Shown: positions 17,050 to 26,028 of the stretch, piece after piece | How the letters are laid out: every line of letters starts with the position of its first letter | Position numbering within the stretch: the first letter of the stretch is position 1 | NCBI RefSeq assembly: GCF_025359345.1 | Contig: NZ_JANYGQ010000034.1 | Location: 62,001 to 126,000 of the forward strand | Reading direction: 5' to 3' | Origin: Mucilaginibacter sp. | Lineage (GTDB): Bacteria; Bacteroidota; Bacteroidia; Sphingobacteriales; Sphingobacteriaceae | DNA: 64,000 nucleotides | Program-made: the position numbers and the translations under genes | The notes under the pieces: generated by a model | What the model saw: the letters and a program-made list of their open reading frames with translations, nothing else | The model's database searches: none | What the model was told of the DNA's origin: nothing

Positions 17050-19176
17050 ATGTGTAAATTCTTAATTTCCTGTTTCCTGCTATTGAGTTTATTTGTGCTA
17101 AAGTCGACGGCTCAAAGCAGTAGCGTGGGCGCTTACGAAATTAAAACAGATACCGCCTATCGATTACAACTACCCCTAACCAACGTGCAGAAGCTGGAAG
17201 ACCAGTCGGGTAAATTAACCATTAGCCAGGTGAGTTCGCCGGCTATGGATGCAGGCTTTGTACAGCTTACCAATAAGAATCGCATCATTAAAAAAAATGT
17301 AAATGTGTATTGGCTGCGCTATCGCCTAAAAAATATGATGGCCAGGCCCGTACGTGTAATGATGTACGCCAACAACGGTGTAGTTGAATTTTATATGCAG
17401 CAGCCGGGCGGCACCTGGTTAAAACAAACCACGGGCAGGGATGCTGAATGGGACAAAAGGAATGGTTATAAACAAATATTGGCCGTGTACTACGACCTGC
17501 AGCCCGGGCAGGAGTCCATATTTTACAAGCGTAGTTATGTTGATAATTTTAACCTGGCCAAATTAGCCGGGAAGTCCACTTTAGGCGCGACCGTGGGTTA
17601 TTTCGAGCCGTTTTTGAAGGCGCGTTTCCCGGAGGATAATAAATACCTCACCACTACCAACGAAATGTGGTTGTTCGGTTTTATGGTACTGGCCGGCATT
17701 ATAACCCTTATATTTTATGCCCTTATTAAGGACAAGCTATACCTTTATTTTGGTATAGCTGCAATTTGTTTTGGTTTCATAAGCGAGAATGTTAGTTACG
17801 ATTTGTTTTTTAGTAACAGCCCGATATTGTACCGGTATCTCGGCAACAACTTGCTACAAGCTATTTTTATATTTGCGGTATGGCGGTTTTTCGATCTCTA
17901 CTTTGAGTTCAGGAAAAACTTTCCGCGGCTCGGCAAGCTTATGCTTGGGTTAACTTTACTTTTAACGGTACTTGAATATTTCACCGACATTATTCCAGGA
18001 TTGGTATCTGATACGTTTGGCGTAGTAGCTATAAGTTATGTGCTGTTAGCTATAGTAATAATTCTGGTGTGCCTTATTAATCGCAAAACAAGGTCTGCAA
18101 AAAAAATACTTACTGTATTACCCTTTATGCTGGCTTGCTTCTTTGCTTTTTTTAACGGTGTATCCAACGGGATATTCAAGGTGTCATTAAGCCAGCAACT
18201 GGTTGGCCAAGTAACTGTTGCCTGTATCTGCTGGCTTGTGGTCTCGTTTTTATGGACGTTGCTGGACCGCCTGATGAACACCATAAAGCAAACCGAGGCC
18301 GAGCGTACCAAACTAGTACAGGAACAAAACCTACAGCTGGAGTTAAAGGTTGAAGAACGCACAGCAGCACTTAAAGCGTCAATAGACGATTTGCGCACCA
18401 CCCAGCGGCAACTTATCCAATCAGAAAAGATGGCGTCGCTTGGCGAGCTTACTGCCGGCATAGCGCACGAAATACAAAACCCGCTAAATTTTATCAATAA
18501 TTTTTCGGAGGTGAGCGTTGAGTTGATTGCCGAAATGAATGATGAGCTAAAAACCGGCAACATTACCGAAGGCATGGAGATAGCGGCGGACATTGAAACC
18601 AACCTCCAAAAAATAAACAGCCACGGCAAACGCGCAGACGCTATTGTAAAAGGCATGTTGCAGCATTCGCGCCAAAGCTCCGACAAAAAAGAACCTACTG
18701 ACATCAATGCCCTATGCGATGAGTATTTACGGTTAAGCTACCATGGATTAAGGGCTAAAGACAAAGCTTTTAATGCCGTGCTCCAAACTGATTTTGAAAC
18801 CGGCTTGCCTTTGATTAACGTTGTTCCGCAGGATATTGGCCGGGTAATGCTGAACCTGTTTACCAACGCATTTTACTCGGTAACCGAAAAGAAAAAGCAG
18901 GGTACTAAATTTGAGCCGAAACTGAACGTCACAACAAAACTAACTAACGGTTTTATAGAAATAACTGTTAGAGACAATGGGATTGGGATACCGCAAAAAA
19001 TTATCGATAAAATTTACCAGCCATTTTTTACCACCAAACCAACCGGGCAGGGGACCGGGCTTGGCCTGTCATTAAGTTATGATATTATCACCAAAATGCA
19101 CAATGGCGAACTTTTGGTTGATACCAAAGAAGGAGAGTTTGCACAGTTTATTGTGCGGATACCAATGACAGCATAA
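17050..19176 (+). CDS. Membrane sensor histidine kinase (7TM-type)
   Basis: 708 residues. A signal peptide (ends near STAQ) and a periplasmic domain (about 25-205) are followed by seven membrane helices (about 208-415), a coiled coil (415-460) and the kinase core. The phospho-acceptor is H473 in AGIAHEIQNPLNF. ATP-binding motifs are NLFTNAF, DNGIGIP, TTKPTGQGTGLGLSLSYDI. The layout resembles 7TMR-DISM kinases. No response regulator is adjacent. The kinase core closely resembles that of the protein at 49559-53074. Confidence 0.88.
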   Translation: MCKFLISCFLLLSLFVLKSTAQSSSVGAYEIKTDTAYRLQLPLTNVQKLEDQSGKLTISQVSSPAMDAGFVQLTNKNRIIKKNVNVYWLRYRLKNMMARPVRVMMYANNGVVEFYMQQPGGTWLKQTTGRDAEWDKRNGYKQILAVYYDLQPGQESIFYKRSYVDNFNLAKLAGKSTLGATVGYFEPFLKARFPEDNKYLTTTNEMWLFGFMVLAGIITLIFYALIKDKLYLYFGIAAICFGFISENVSYDLFFSNSPILYRYLGNNLLQAIFIFAVWRFFDLYFEFRKNFPRLGKLMLGLTLLLTVLEYFTDIIPGLVSDTFGVVAISYVLLAIVIILVCLINRKTRSAKKILTVLPFMLACFFAFFNGVSNGIFKVSLSQQLVGQVTVACICWLVVSFLWTLLDRLMNTIKQTEAERTKLVQEQNLQLELKVEERTAALKASIDDLRTTQRQLIQSEKMASLGELTAGIAHEIQNPLNFINNFSEVSVELIAEMNDELKTGNITEGMEIAADIETNLQKINSHGKRADAIVKGMLQHSRQSSDKKEPTDINALCDEYLRLSYHGLRAKDKAFNAVLQTDFETGLPLINVVPQDIGRVMLNLFTNAFYSVTEKKKQGTKFEPKLNVTTKLTNGFIEITVRDNGIGIPQKIIDKIYQPFFTTKPTGQGTGLGLSLSYDIITKMHNGELLVDTKEGEFAQFIVRIPMTA

Positions 19177-19217
19177 ATTTTACCCGGGAGCACAGCATTG
19201 TGTTCCCGGGTAAAATT
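19176..19217. terminator. Bidirectional terminator between kinase and leuB
   Basis: AATTTTACCCGGGA (19176-19189) pairs exactly with TCCCGGGTAAAATT (19204-19217), and the inner bases extend the stem to a GCAT loop. A/T-rich ends on both sides suit termination in both directions between two convergent genes. It starts on the last base of the kinase gene. Confidence 0.85.
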
Positions 19218-19222
19218 ATTAT

Positions 19223-20281
19223 TTAAACGTTAGCAGCCAGCCAATCGCCAACTTCAGTTGTTTTATAGGCTTTGTTTTTACCGGCTAAATCTTCGGTAAC
19301 AATTCCTTCAGCTAATGATTTATTTACAACGGCGCGAATTGCTTCGGCTTCGTCTTTTAGTTTAAAGGCATCCTCAAACATCATAGCGGCTGATAACACA
19401 GTTGCCAATGGGTTAGCGATGTCCTTGCCTGCAGCCTGCGGGTATGAGCCGTGGATAGGTTCAAACAATGATGTGTGTACACCTATCGACGCAGATGGCA
19501 TTAAGCCCATAGAGCCTGATATTACAGAAGCTTCATCAGTTAAAATATCGCCGAAAAGGTTTTCGGTTATCATCACGTCGTACGTGTTTGGCCATTGTAC
19601 CAAACGCATGGCAACAGCATCAACAAATTCGTAGGTTACTTTTACTTCGGGATAATCTTTTTCCATGTCCTGCACGGTTTCGCGCCACAGGCGTGAGGTT
19701 TCAAGTACGTTAGCCTTGTCAACACAGCAAAGGCGTTTACTTCGGGTCATAGCCATTTCGAAACCAAGTTTTGCAAGGCGCTGAATTTCGGCACGGGTAT
19801 AGGTACAGGTATCAAATGCGGTGTTGCCGTTATCCAGCCTGCCACGCTCGCCAAAATAAATACCGCCGGTAAGTTCGCGCAGGATGATCATATCAGTCCC
19901 TTCAATACGTTCGCGTTTTAAAGGCGAACTATCAATTAACGATGGGAAAGTAAACGTAGGGCGCACATTTGCAAACAAGCCCAGTTTTTTACGCATTTTA
20001 AGTAGTCCCTGCTCGGGGCGTACAGTAGCTTTCGGGTCGTTATCAAAACGCGGGTGACCGATAGCGCCAAACAGAACAGCATCGGCCGCCATACAAACCT
20101 CGTGGGTCGAATCAGGGTAAGGTTCGCCAACAGCATCAATTGCGGCAGCGCCGGTAAGGGCAGGTGTCCAGTTTATTTCGTGGCCGAATTTTTTTGCAAC
20201 GGCGTCAGATACTTTTACAGCCTGGGCAATAACCTCAGGGCCTATTCCATCTCCGGCAAGGAGTGCGATGTTTAGTTTCAT
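19223..20281 (-). CDS. leuB: 3-isopropylmalate dehydrogenase
   Basis: 352 residues. Oxidises and decarboxylates 3-isopropylmalate to 2-ketoisocaproate with NAD, the third step of leucine synthesis. Landmarks: GDGIGPEV near the start, RELTGGIYFGERG, CVDKANVLETSRLWR, and the metal and cofactor region VISGSMGLMPSASIG...FEPIHGSYPQAAGKDIANP. It is the last gene of the ilv/leu operon and ends at a strong terminator. A 261-base gap with repeats separates it from the gene before it. Confidence 0.96.
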   Translation of the reverse strand: MKLNIALLAGDGIGPEVIAQAVKVSDAVAKKFGHEINWTPALTGAAAIDAVGEPYPDSTHEVCMAADAVLFGAIGHPRFDNDPKATVRPEQGLLKMRKKLGLFANVRPTFTFPSLIDSSPLKRERIEGTDMIILRELTGGIYFGERGRLDNGNTAFDTCTYTRAEIQRLAKLGFEMAMTRSKRLCCVDKANVLETSRLWRETVQDMEKDYPEVKVTYEFVDAVAMRLVQWPNTYDVMITENLFGDILTDEASVISGSMGLMPSASIGVHTSLFEPIHGSYPQAAGKDIANPLATVLSAAMMFEDAFKLKDEAEAIRAVVNKSLAEGIVTEDLAGKNKAYKTTEVGDWLAANV

Positions 20282-20353
20282 TTAGATTTTATGTGTTATG
20301 CTTTGTTTAGGTATCAATCCTGGCGCTTTGCTATTTTTGGCTAAAGCCGAACC

Positions 20354-20463
20354 TAACCATTCTTTCTACCGTTGGCTAAAGCCAACGGCAATGATTTATT
20401 TTCTTCATTGCCGTCCCATTTATGGGACGGACTAATATAGATTACTTTTGGGCTTCAGCCAAA
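20354..20463. repeat. Composite inverted-repeat element between leuB and the second leuA-like gene
   Basis: Two perfect hairpins, CCGTTGGC/GCCAACGG (20369-20388) and CCGTCCCA/TGGGACGG (20411-20430), lie inside outer arms TTTGGCTAAAGCC (about 20356) and GGCTTCAGCCAAA (about 20451). CAATGA/TCATTG links the hairpins. It is a palindromic, non-coding element inside the operon. Confidence 0.75.
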
Positions 20464-20542
20464 TTTCCGCGTTGCCGTTCTGCTTTTCAGTCATCAAATA
20501 TTCAATTCTTCTTCTTGATTCCTGCCGTCTCGACTCTTGTCT

Positions 20543-22060
20543 CTATATTATATTCAACATTTTCTGCGTAGCCTTAATTGCGCAAACTGTTTGGTCGGAA
20601 TCCAGGCCCCTGGTAACAAACTTTTTCTTATCATCCTTCCAGGTAATAATGGTTTCGCACAATGCGTCCGAACTACTGCCGGGAGCTATACGCACAGCAT
20701 AGTCAATCAGCTTTGGCAGGCAGCGTTGTTTTTTAACGTACACCTTGGTGAGCGCATTCATAAAAGCATCAAACTGGCCATCACCTTGTGCATTTTCCTC
20801 AAACTTCTCGCCGTCAATTTTTACGGAGATGGTAGCGGATGGGCGCAATCCCATCGAATGCATTAATACATATGATTCTATAATAACCTTTTCTTCATAA
20901 AGGTTGCTGTCAAGCACATCCGATATAATATAGGGCAGGTCCTCCTTAGTTACCGTTTCCTTTTTGTCGCCCAGCTCAATAACTCGCTGGGTTACTTTTT
21001 TAAGATCGGCATCATTTAGTTTGAGGCCCAATTCCTGCAGGTTTTTTTCGATGTTGGCTTTACCGGATGTTTTGCCCAAAGCATATTCGCGTTTGCGGCC
21101 AAAACGCTCGGGCAACAGGTCATTAAAATACAGGTTGTTTTTGTTGTCGCCATCGGCGTGGATGCCCGCAGTTTGGGTGAATACATTGTCGCCAACAATT
21201 GGTTTGTTGGATGGTATCCTTACGCCCGAAAACGTTTCAACCAGCTTGCTTACTGTATAAATAGCCGATTCTTTGATGCCGATTTTTACCTCAGGCACAA
21301 AATCATTTATTACCGCTACGGCACTGGCCATGGCCGCATTACCTGCCCGTTCGCCCATGCCGTTTACGGTGAGGTGCAGGCCGCTTACGCCGGCTTTTAC
21401 CGCTTCCAGAACATTGGCGGTACCCAAATCATAGTCATTATGTGCATGAAAATCGAAATGGGTAGCCGGGTATTTAGCAATTAGTTCTTTTAAAAACTTT
21501 GCGGTTTCTACCGGGGTTAATACGCCCAGTGTATCGGGCAATAAAATCCTTTTTACAGGTTGTTTGGTAATAAACTCAAGGTACTGGTAAACATATTCAG
21601 GCGAATTTCGCATGCCGTTGCTCCAGTCTTCCAGGTAAACGTTGGTTTCAATACCCTTGCTGTGGGCAAGGTCGATTACATTTTTAATCTCGGCAAAATG
21701 CTGTTCGGGCGTTTTTTTAAGCTGATGGGTTAGATGATTTAACGAACCCTTTGTCAGCAGGTTTTGAACCTTCACGCCCGATTTTACCATCCAGTCGATA
21801 GAAACACCATCATCAACAAATGACAGTACCTCAATACGGTCGGTGTAACCGTTTTCTTCGGCCCAGGTTAAGATGCTCTTAACTGCCTGGAACTCGCCTT
21901 CGGATACGCGTGCAGAAGCTATTTCAACCCTGTCTACGTTCAATTCTTCCAACAACAGCTGGGTAATAGTTAACTTTTCTGAGATAGAAAACGACACCCC
22001 CGATGTTTGTTCCCCATCGCGGAGGGTGGTATCCATTATCTCTATTTTCCTTCGTTCCAT
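20543..22060 (-). CDS. 2-isopropylmalate/citramalate synthase-like enzyme with regulatory domain
   Basis: 505 residues. An HMGL-like TIM barrel (about 1-270) starts MDTTLRDGEQTSG, has the metal motif FHAHNDYDLGTANV and NGMGERAGNAA. The linker and C-terminal LeuA allosteric/dimer domain (about 370-505) are present, ending with SSSDALCETIITW. Either (R)-citramalate synthase (pyruvate + acetyl-CoA, an isoleucine route without threonine) or a second isopropylmalate synthase is possible. The sequence alone does not decide. It is an operon partner of the short LeuA at 24274-25443. Confidence 0.8.
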   Translation of the reverse strand: MERRKIEIMDTTLRDGEQTSGVSFSISEKLTITQLLLEELNVDRVEIASARVSEGEFQAVKSILTWAEENGYTDRIEVLSFVDDGVSIDWMVKSGVKVQNLLTKGSLNHLTHQLKKTPEQHFAEIKNVIDLAHSKGIETNVYLEDWSNGMRNSPEYVYQYLEFITKQPVKRILLPDTLGVLTPVETAKFLKELIAKYPATHFDFHAHNDYDLGTANVLEAVKAGVSGLHLTVNGMGERAGNAAMASAVAVINDFVPEVKIGIKESAIYTVSKLVETFSGVRIPSNKPIVGDNVFTQTAGIHADGDNKNNLYFNDLLPERFGRKREYALGKTSGKANIEKNLQELGLKLNDADLKKVTQRVIELGDKKETVTKEDLPYIISDVLDSNLYEEKVIIESYVLMHSMGLRPSATISVKIDGEKFEENAQGDGQFDAFMNALTKVYVKKQRCLPKLIDYAVRIAPGSSSDALCETIITWKDDKKKFVTRGLDSDQTVCAIKATQKMLNII

Positions 22061-22075
22061 TATATGGTGGGATGA

Positions 22076-22167
22076 GAGTCAAGAATCAGGAGTCAAGAGT
22101 CAAGAAAGCGCATTTGCGTTCTCTCGAATATCCTGATTCTTGGTTCTTGACTCCTGATTCTTGATTC
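22076..22167. repeat. Inverted repeat with AAGAATCAGGAGTCAAGA arms
   Basis: The left arm (22076-22099) and right arm (22139-22167) are inverted copies of an AGTCAAGAATCAGGAGTCAAGA-type unit, with a short GC-rich centre. It fills the 113-base gap between leuD and the next gene. Confidence 0.75.
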
Positions 22168-22173
22168 TATTTT

Positions 22174-22770
22174 TTAAAGCGGTAGGTTGGCTGCAAATTC
22201 CTCAATCTCGCCTTTAATACTTTGCAGGTAATCAATATCATCAAATCCATTAATCATGTTATCCTTTTTGTAGGGGCTGATGTCAAATTTTTCAGTGTCT
22301 CCTGTCGAAAGGATGGTAATACTTTGCGCCGGTAAATTAACCTCAATTTCTGTTTTGGGATCACCTATAACAGCCGTGAAAATCTTCTCGGCAAATTCAG
22401 CGCTAACCTGTACCGGCAATACGCCAACATTAAGGCAGTTATTCCTGAAGATATCCGCAAAGAAGCTGGATACCACGCAACGGAAGCCGTAGTCATAAAC
22501 CGCCCAGGCAGCATGCTCACGCGATGAGCCGGAGCCAAAGTTTTTGCCGCCAACCAGTATTTTGCCGCTGTAAACAGGGTTGTTCAGCACAAAATCCTTT
22601 TTAGGGGTGTTATCAGGATTGTAGCGCCAGTCGCGGAAAAGGTTGTCGCCGAAACCAACGCGTTCCGTAGCTTTTAAAAAGCGGGCTGGTATCAGCTGAT
22701 CGGTATCCACGTTCTCTATCGGAAGCGGAACCGCGGTGCTTGTTATTATATTAAATTTATCGTAAGCCAT
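22174..22770 (-). CDS. leuD: 3-isopropylmalate dehydratase small subunit
   Basis: 198 residues, normal length. With LeuC it isomerises 2- to 3-isopropylmalate. Landmarks: NVDTDQLIPARFLK near the start, the swivelling-domain motif GGKNFGSGSSREHAAWAV, and SSFFADIFRNNCLNVG. The gene follows leuC after a 75-base gap that holds repeated GTCATT words. Confidence 0.96.
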   Translation of the reverse strand: MAYDKFNIITSTAVPLPIENVDTDQLIPARFLKATERVGFGDNLFRDWRYNPDNTPKKDFVLNNPVYSGKILVGGKNFGSGSSREHAAWAVYDYGFRCVVSSFFADIFRNNCLNVGVLPVQVSAEFAEKIFTAVIGDPKTEIEVNLPAQSITILSTGDTEKFDISPYKKDNMINGFDDIDYLQSIKGEIEEFAANLPL

Positions 22771-22785
22771 TGTATTTAGTCATTA

Positions 22786-22811
22786 ATCATTGAGTCATTA
22801 GGTCATTGACG
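22786..22811. repeat. Short GTCATT direct repeats in the leuC-leuD gap
   Basis: AGTCATT, AGTCATT and GGTCATT words occur in quick succession with CATT between them. They are the remnant or core of another short repeat type in an operon gap. Confidence 0.45.
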
Positions 22812-22845
22812 CTTCGTCGTTTGTCCTGCTACTCGCTTTTACAAA

Positions 22846-24252
22846 TTAAACCAGTTCCTCAATTAACGTCCTTGGGTCGGTAACTACCCCGGTAACGGCG
22901 GCAGCTGCGGCAACCAGCGGACTGGCCAGCATGGTGCGTGCTCCGGGGCCCTGGCGGCCTTCAAAGTTTCTGTTTGAGGTGCTTACTGCATATTTACCGG
23001 CAGGAACTTTATCATCGTTCATGGCCAAACATGCAGAGCAACCGGGCTGGCGTAAAGTGAAACCCGCTTCGGTTAAAATATCCAGCAAGCCTTCTTCTTT
23101 AATCTGCGCTTCAACAATGTGCGAGCCGGGAACCAGCCATGCAGTAACGTTGTCGGCTTTGTGTTTGCCTTTTACAAGGGATGTAAATGCCCTAAAATCC
23201 TCAATACGGCCATTGGTACAGCTGCCTACAAATACAAAATCAACGGGTTTGCCAAGCATCGAGTCGCCTTCGTGGAAACCCATGTAGTTTAATGATTTCT
23301 CGTAGGTTGCAGCGCCGCCCTCAACATCGGCAGCATCTGGTATATCGTGTGATATACCCATGCCCATGCCCGGGTTGGTACCGTAGGTTATCATCGGCTC
23401 AATATCTGATGCACTAAAGGTTAGTTCCTTATCAAAAATAGCATCGGCATCGGTTTTTAAAGTTTTGTAGTAGGCTAATGCCCTGTCCCAGGCTTCTCCC
23501 TTTGGAGTAAACTCGCGGCCTTTCACGTACGCGATGGTGGTTTCGTCTGGGGCAATCATACCGCCGCGCGCACCCATTTCGATACTTAAATTACAAACCG
23601 TCATACGGCCTTCCATCGTCATATTCTCGAAAACATCACCCGCGTATTCAACAAAATAGCCGGTAGCTCCCGATGTGGTGAGTTTTGAAATTATGTATAG
23701 TGCAACATCTTTGGGTGTAACGCCAAATCCTAATTTGCCATTAATGTTAATGCGCATTTTCTTAGGCTTCGGCTGCATAATGCATTGGGTAGCCAATACC
23801 ATCTCCACTTCGGATGTGCCGATTCCAAACGCAATGGCGCCAAAAGCACCATGGGTTGAGGTGTGCGAATCGCCGCAAACTATGGTTGCGCCGGGCTGGG
23901 TAATGCCGTACTCCGGGCCAACAACGTGAACAATACCATTTTTTTGATGGCCAAGTCCCCAGTAGCTGATGCCGTATTCGTTTGAATTTGACTCCAACGC
24001 ATCCAGCTGATTGGCCGACAATGGGTCGGCAACTGGCAAGTGCTGGTTAATTGTTGGTGTATTATGGTCGGCGGTAGCAAAAGTGCGCTCCGGGTATAAA
24101 ACCCTGATGCCCCTGCTTTTTAACCCCAAAAAGGCTACCGGGCTGGTAACTTCGTGAATCAAATGACGGTCGATAAAAAGCACATCAGGCCCATCCTGGA
24201 TTTTACGCACCACGTGAGTGTCCCAAACCTTGTCAAATAATGTCTTGCTCAT
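22846..24252 (-). CDS. leuC: 3-isopropylmalate dehydratase large subunit
   Basis: 468 residues, an aconitase-fold protein that binds a [4Fe-4S] cluster. Cluster ligands: Cys in FVGSCTNGRIEDF and the two Cys of RQPGCSACLAMN. Other family motifs are FIDRHLIHEVTSP, GDSHTSTHGAFGAIAFGIG and SNRNFEGRQG. It follows leuA after 21 bases, the tightest gap of the leu part of the operon. Confidence 0.97.
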   Translation of the reverse strand: MSKTLFDKVWDTHVVRKIQDGPDVLFIDRHLIHEVTSPVAFLGLKSRGIRVLYPERTFATADHNTPTINQHLPVADPLSANQLDALESNSNEYGISYWGLGHQKNGIVHVVGPEYGITQPGATIVCGDSHTSTHGAFGAIAFGIGTSEVEMVLATQCIMQPKPKKMRININGKLGFGVTPKDVALYIISKLTTSGATGYFVEYAGDVFENMTMEGRMTVCNLSIEMGARGGMIAPDETTIAYVKGREFTPKGEAWDRALAYYKTLKTDADAIFDKELTFSASDIEPMITYGTNPGMGMGISHDIPDAADVEGGAATYEKSLNYMGFHEGDSMLGKPVDFVFVGSCTNGRIEDFRAFTSLVKGKHKADNVTAWLVPGSHIVEAQIKEEGLLDILTEAGFTLRQPGCSACLAMNDDKVPAGKYAVSTSNRNFEGRQGPGARTMLASPLVAAAAAVTGVVTDPRTLIEELV

Positions 24253-24273
24253 TTTATGTTTATTATTTATTTC

Positions 24274-25443
24274 TTATTTCTGTAAAACGCCTACGTTGTT
24301 CGCCAGCGTTAAAAGGTCTTCATCGGTTATATCCAACTTGCCATCGGCAAGGGTTAAAAAGTTCTTGTATGCCTCGTCTAACCCGGCTTTATCCAAATGC
24401 TGGCCAAGGCGCTCCAAATGGAATTTTAGCGCATGCCTGCCGCTGCGTGCGGTAAGCACAATGGTTGCGCTTGGGAAACCTACATCCTCCGGCCTTATAA
24501 TTTCGTAGTTTTCGCGATTCTTTAAAAAGCCATCCTGGTGTATGCCGCTGCTGTGGGCGAATGCATTGCTGCCGACAATGGCCTTATTTGCCTGTACCGG
24601 CATGCGCATTTGCGTGCGTACCAGCTGGCTAATCTCGTAAAAATTACGGGTATTTATGTTGGTGTGCAGGTTAATGGACTCGTGGGTTTTAAGTATCATT
24701 ACCACCTCTTCAATCGAAGTGTTGCCGGCACGTTCGCCGATGCCATTGATGGTACCTTCTATTTGCCTGGCGCCGTTTTGAAGACCTGCTATGGAGTTTG
24801 CAGTGGCCAGGCCTAAATCGTTATGGCAATGTACCGAAATAATTGCCTTGTCGATATTTTGCACGTTTTCTTTCAGGAAACGTATTTTATCACCGTATTG
24901 GTTAGGCAGGCAATAACCGTTAGTGTCAGGAATATTGACCACGGTTGCGCCTGCCGCGATGACCGCTTCGACCATTTGCGCTAAGTAATGTATATCAGCA
25001 CGACCCGCATCTTCAGCGTAAAACTCTATGTCCTCAACAAAACGCTTCGCATATTTAACGGCGTCAACAGCGCGAACCAATATCTCCTCACGGGTGCTGT
25101 TAAACTTGGTTTTTATATGCATATCTGACGAGCCTATGCCGGTATGGATACGCGGATGCTTAGCATATTTAAGCGACTCAACCGCCACATCAATATCGCC
25201 TTTATTTGCACGCGTAAGCGCACAAACCGTAGGATTGTTTACCGCTTTTGATATTTCTACCACGCTCTGGAAATCCCCCGGGCTTGATACCGGGAAGCCG
25301 GCTTCAATTATATCAACACCCAATGCCTCCAGTTCGCGGGCTATCTCTATCTTTTCGGGGGTAGTTAGCTGGCAGCCCGGTACCTGCTCGCCATCGCGAA
25401 GCGTGGTATCAAAAACATAAACGCGGTTTGGATCGTGTATCAT
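24274..25443 (-). CDS. leuA: 2-isopropylmalate synthase, short form lacking the regulatory domain
   Basis: 389 residues. Condenses acetyl-CoA with 2-ketoisovalerate, the first committed step of leucine synthesis. The barrel is complete: VFDTTLRDGEQVPG, the metal motif SVHCHNDLGLATANS, GIGERAGNTS, and HSSGIHQDGFLK. The C-terminal allosteric domain found in enterobacterial LeuA (about 520 residues) is absent, so classical leucine feedback through it is not expected. The longer paralogue at 20543-22060 carries that domain. Confidence 0.9.
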   Translation of the reverse strand: MIHDPNRVYVFDTTLRDGEQVPGCQLTTPEKIEIARELEALGVDIIEAGFPVSSPGDFQSVVEISKAVNNPTVCALTRANKGDIDVAVESLKYAKHPRIHTGIGSSDMHIKTKFNSTREEILVRAVDAVKYAKRFVEDIEFYAEDAGRADIHYLAQMVEAVIAAGATVVNIPDTNGYCLPNQYGDKIRFLKENVQNIDKAIISVHCHNDLGLATANSIAGLQNGARQIEGTINGIGERAGNTSIEEVVMILKTHESINLHTNINTRNFYEISQLVRTQMRMPVQANKAIVGSNAFAHSSGIHQDGFLKNRENYEIIRPEDVGFPSATIVLTARSGRHALKFHLERLGQHLDKAGLDEAYKNFLTLADGKLDITDEDLLTLANNVGVLQK

Positions 25444-25523
25444 ACTATCTTAATTTTTGGATGCCAGCTTTGAGTTGCTATTCTCTTACTGTCATCGGTT
25501 AAAATTTATTTCTTCTTTTTTCT

Positions 25524-25550
25524 GAATCAGAATTTACAGAATTCTAAAAT
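25524..25550. repeat. Left arm of the inverted repeat around the GxxExxY gene
   Basis: GAATCAGAATTTACAGAATT then CTAAAAT. The reverse complement of the sequence ending at 26022 begins with the same GAATCAGAATTTACAGAATT, so the two arms bracket the 25581-25964 gene. Confidence 0.75.
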
Positions 25551-25580
25551 TTTCAGAATACCTTGATTTCTGCTAATTCT

Positions 25581-25964
25581 TTATGATTTTATGTTATACT
25601 TTGGATTAAATATCAACTTGTACTGCAAACTCTGGCTTCCGAAGTTGATTAACAGTCCCAAGGGATAATCGTAGGCAACGGTATAATTTTTAGCCTGTGC
25701 CAAATGCACATCTTCCAAATTAATAAGCGCCTTCAATTCCGCGGTTAATCTTTCTTCTACTACAAAATCTGCCCTTCTTGTTCCTACGTCAATCCCATCA
25801 TAAAAAATGGTGTGTTCTTGTTCCCTGATAAAATTTACGCCTGCCCTTGCAAGTTCAATAGCCAAACACCTTTGATAAATCAGTTCCTGGAAACCGTTTC
25901 CAAGTGTGTTGTGCACTTTCATTGCGCACCCAATTATTTTATAAGTTAACTCGTCCCTTTCCAC
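25581..25964 (-). CDS. GxxExxY family protein (PD-(D/E)XK nuclease-like fold)
   Basis: 127 residues starting at GTG. The name-giving motif is GFQELIY (24-30). Asp66 in RRADFVV and Glu76-x-Lys78 in AELKA match a PD-(D/E)XK nuclease core. The family is spread patchily in bacteria, often in many copies per genome, with unknown function; several features suggest a selfish or mobile nature. Here it sits inside the ilv/leu operon between ilvC and leuA, same strand, bracketed by inverted repeats. It is almost certainly an insertion, not an amino acid gene. Confidence 0.9.
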   Translation of the reverse strand: MERDELTYKIIGCAMKVHNTLGNGFQELIYQRCLAIELARAGVNFIREQEHTIFYDGIDVGTRRADFVVEERLTAELKALINLEDVHLAQAKNYTVAYDYPLGLLINFGSQSLQYKLIFNPKYNIKS

Positions 25965-25992
25965 AAACCAGATTTAGCAAACTTTCATTTTG

Positions 25993-26022
25993 TAAATTCT
26001 AAAATTCTGTAAATTCTGATTC
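25993..26022. repeat. Right arm of the inverted repeat around the GxxExxY gene
   Basis: TAAATTCTAAAATT then CTGTAAATTCTGATTC is the inverted counterpart of 25524-25550; 20 of the outer bases are identical. It ends 7 bases before the ilvC stop region. Confidence 0.75.
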
Positions 26023-26028
26023 CGACAA

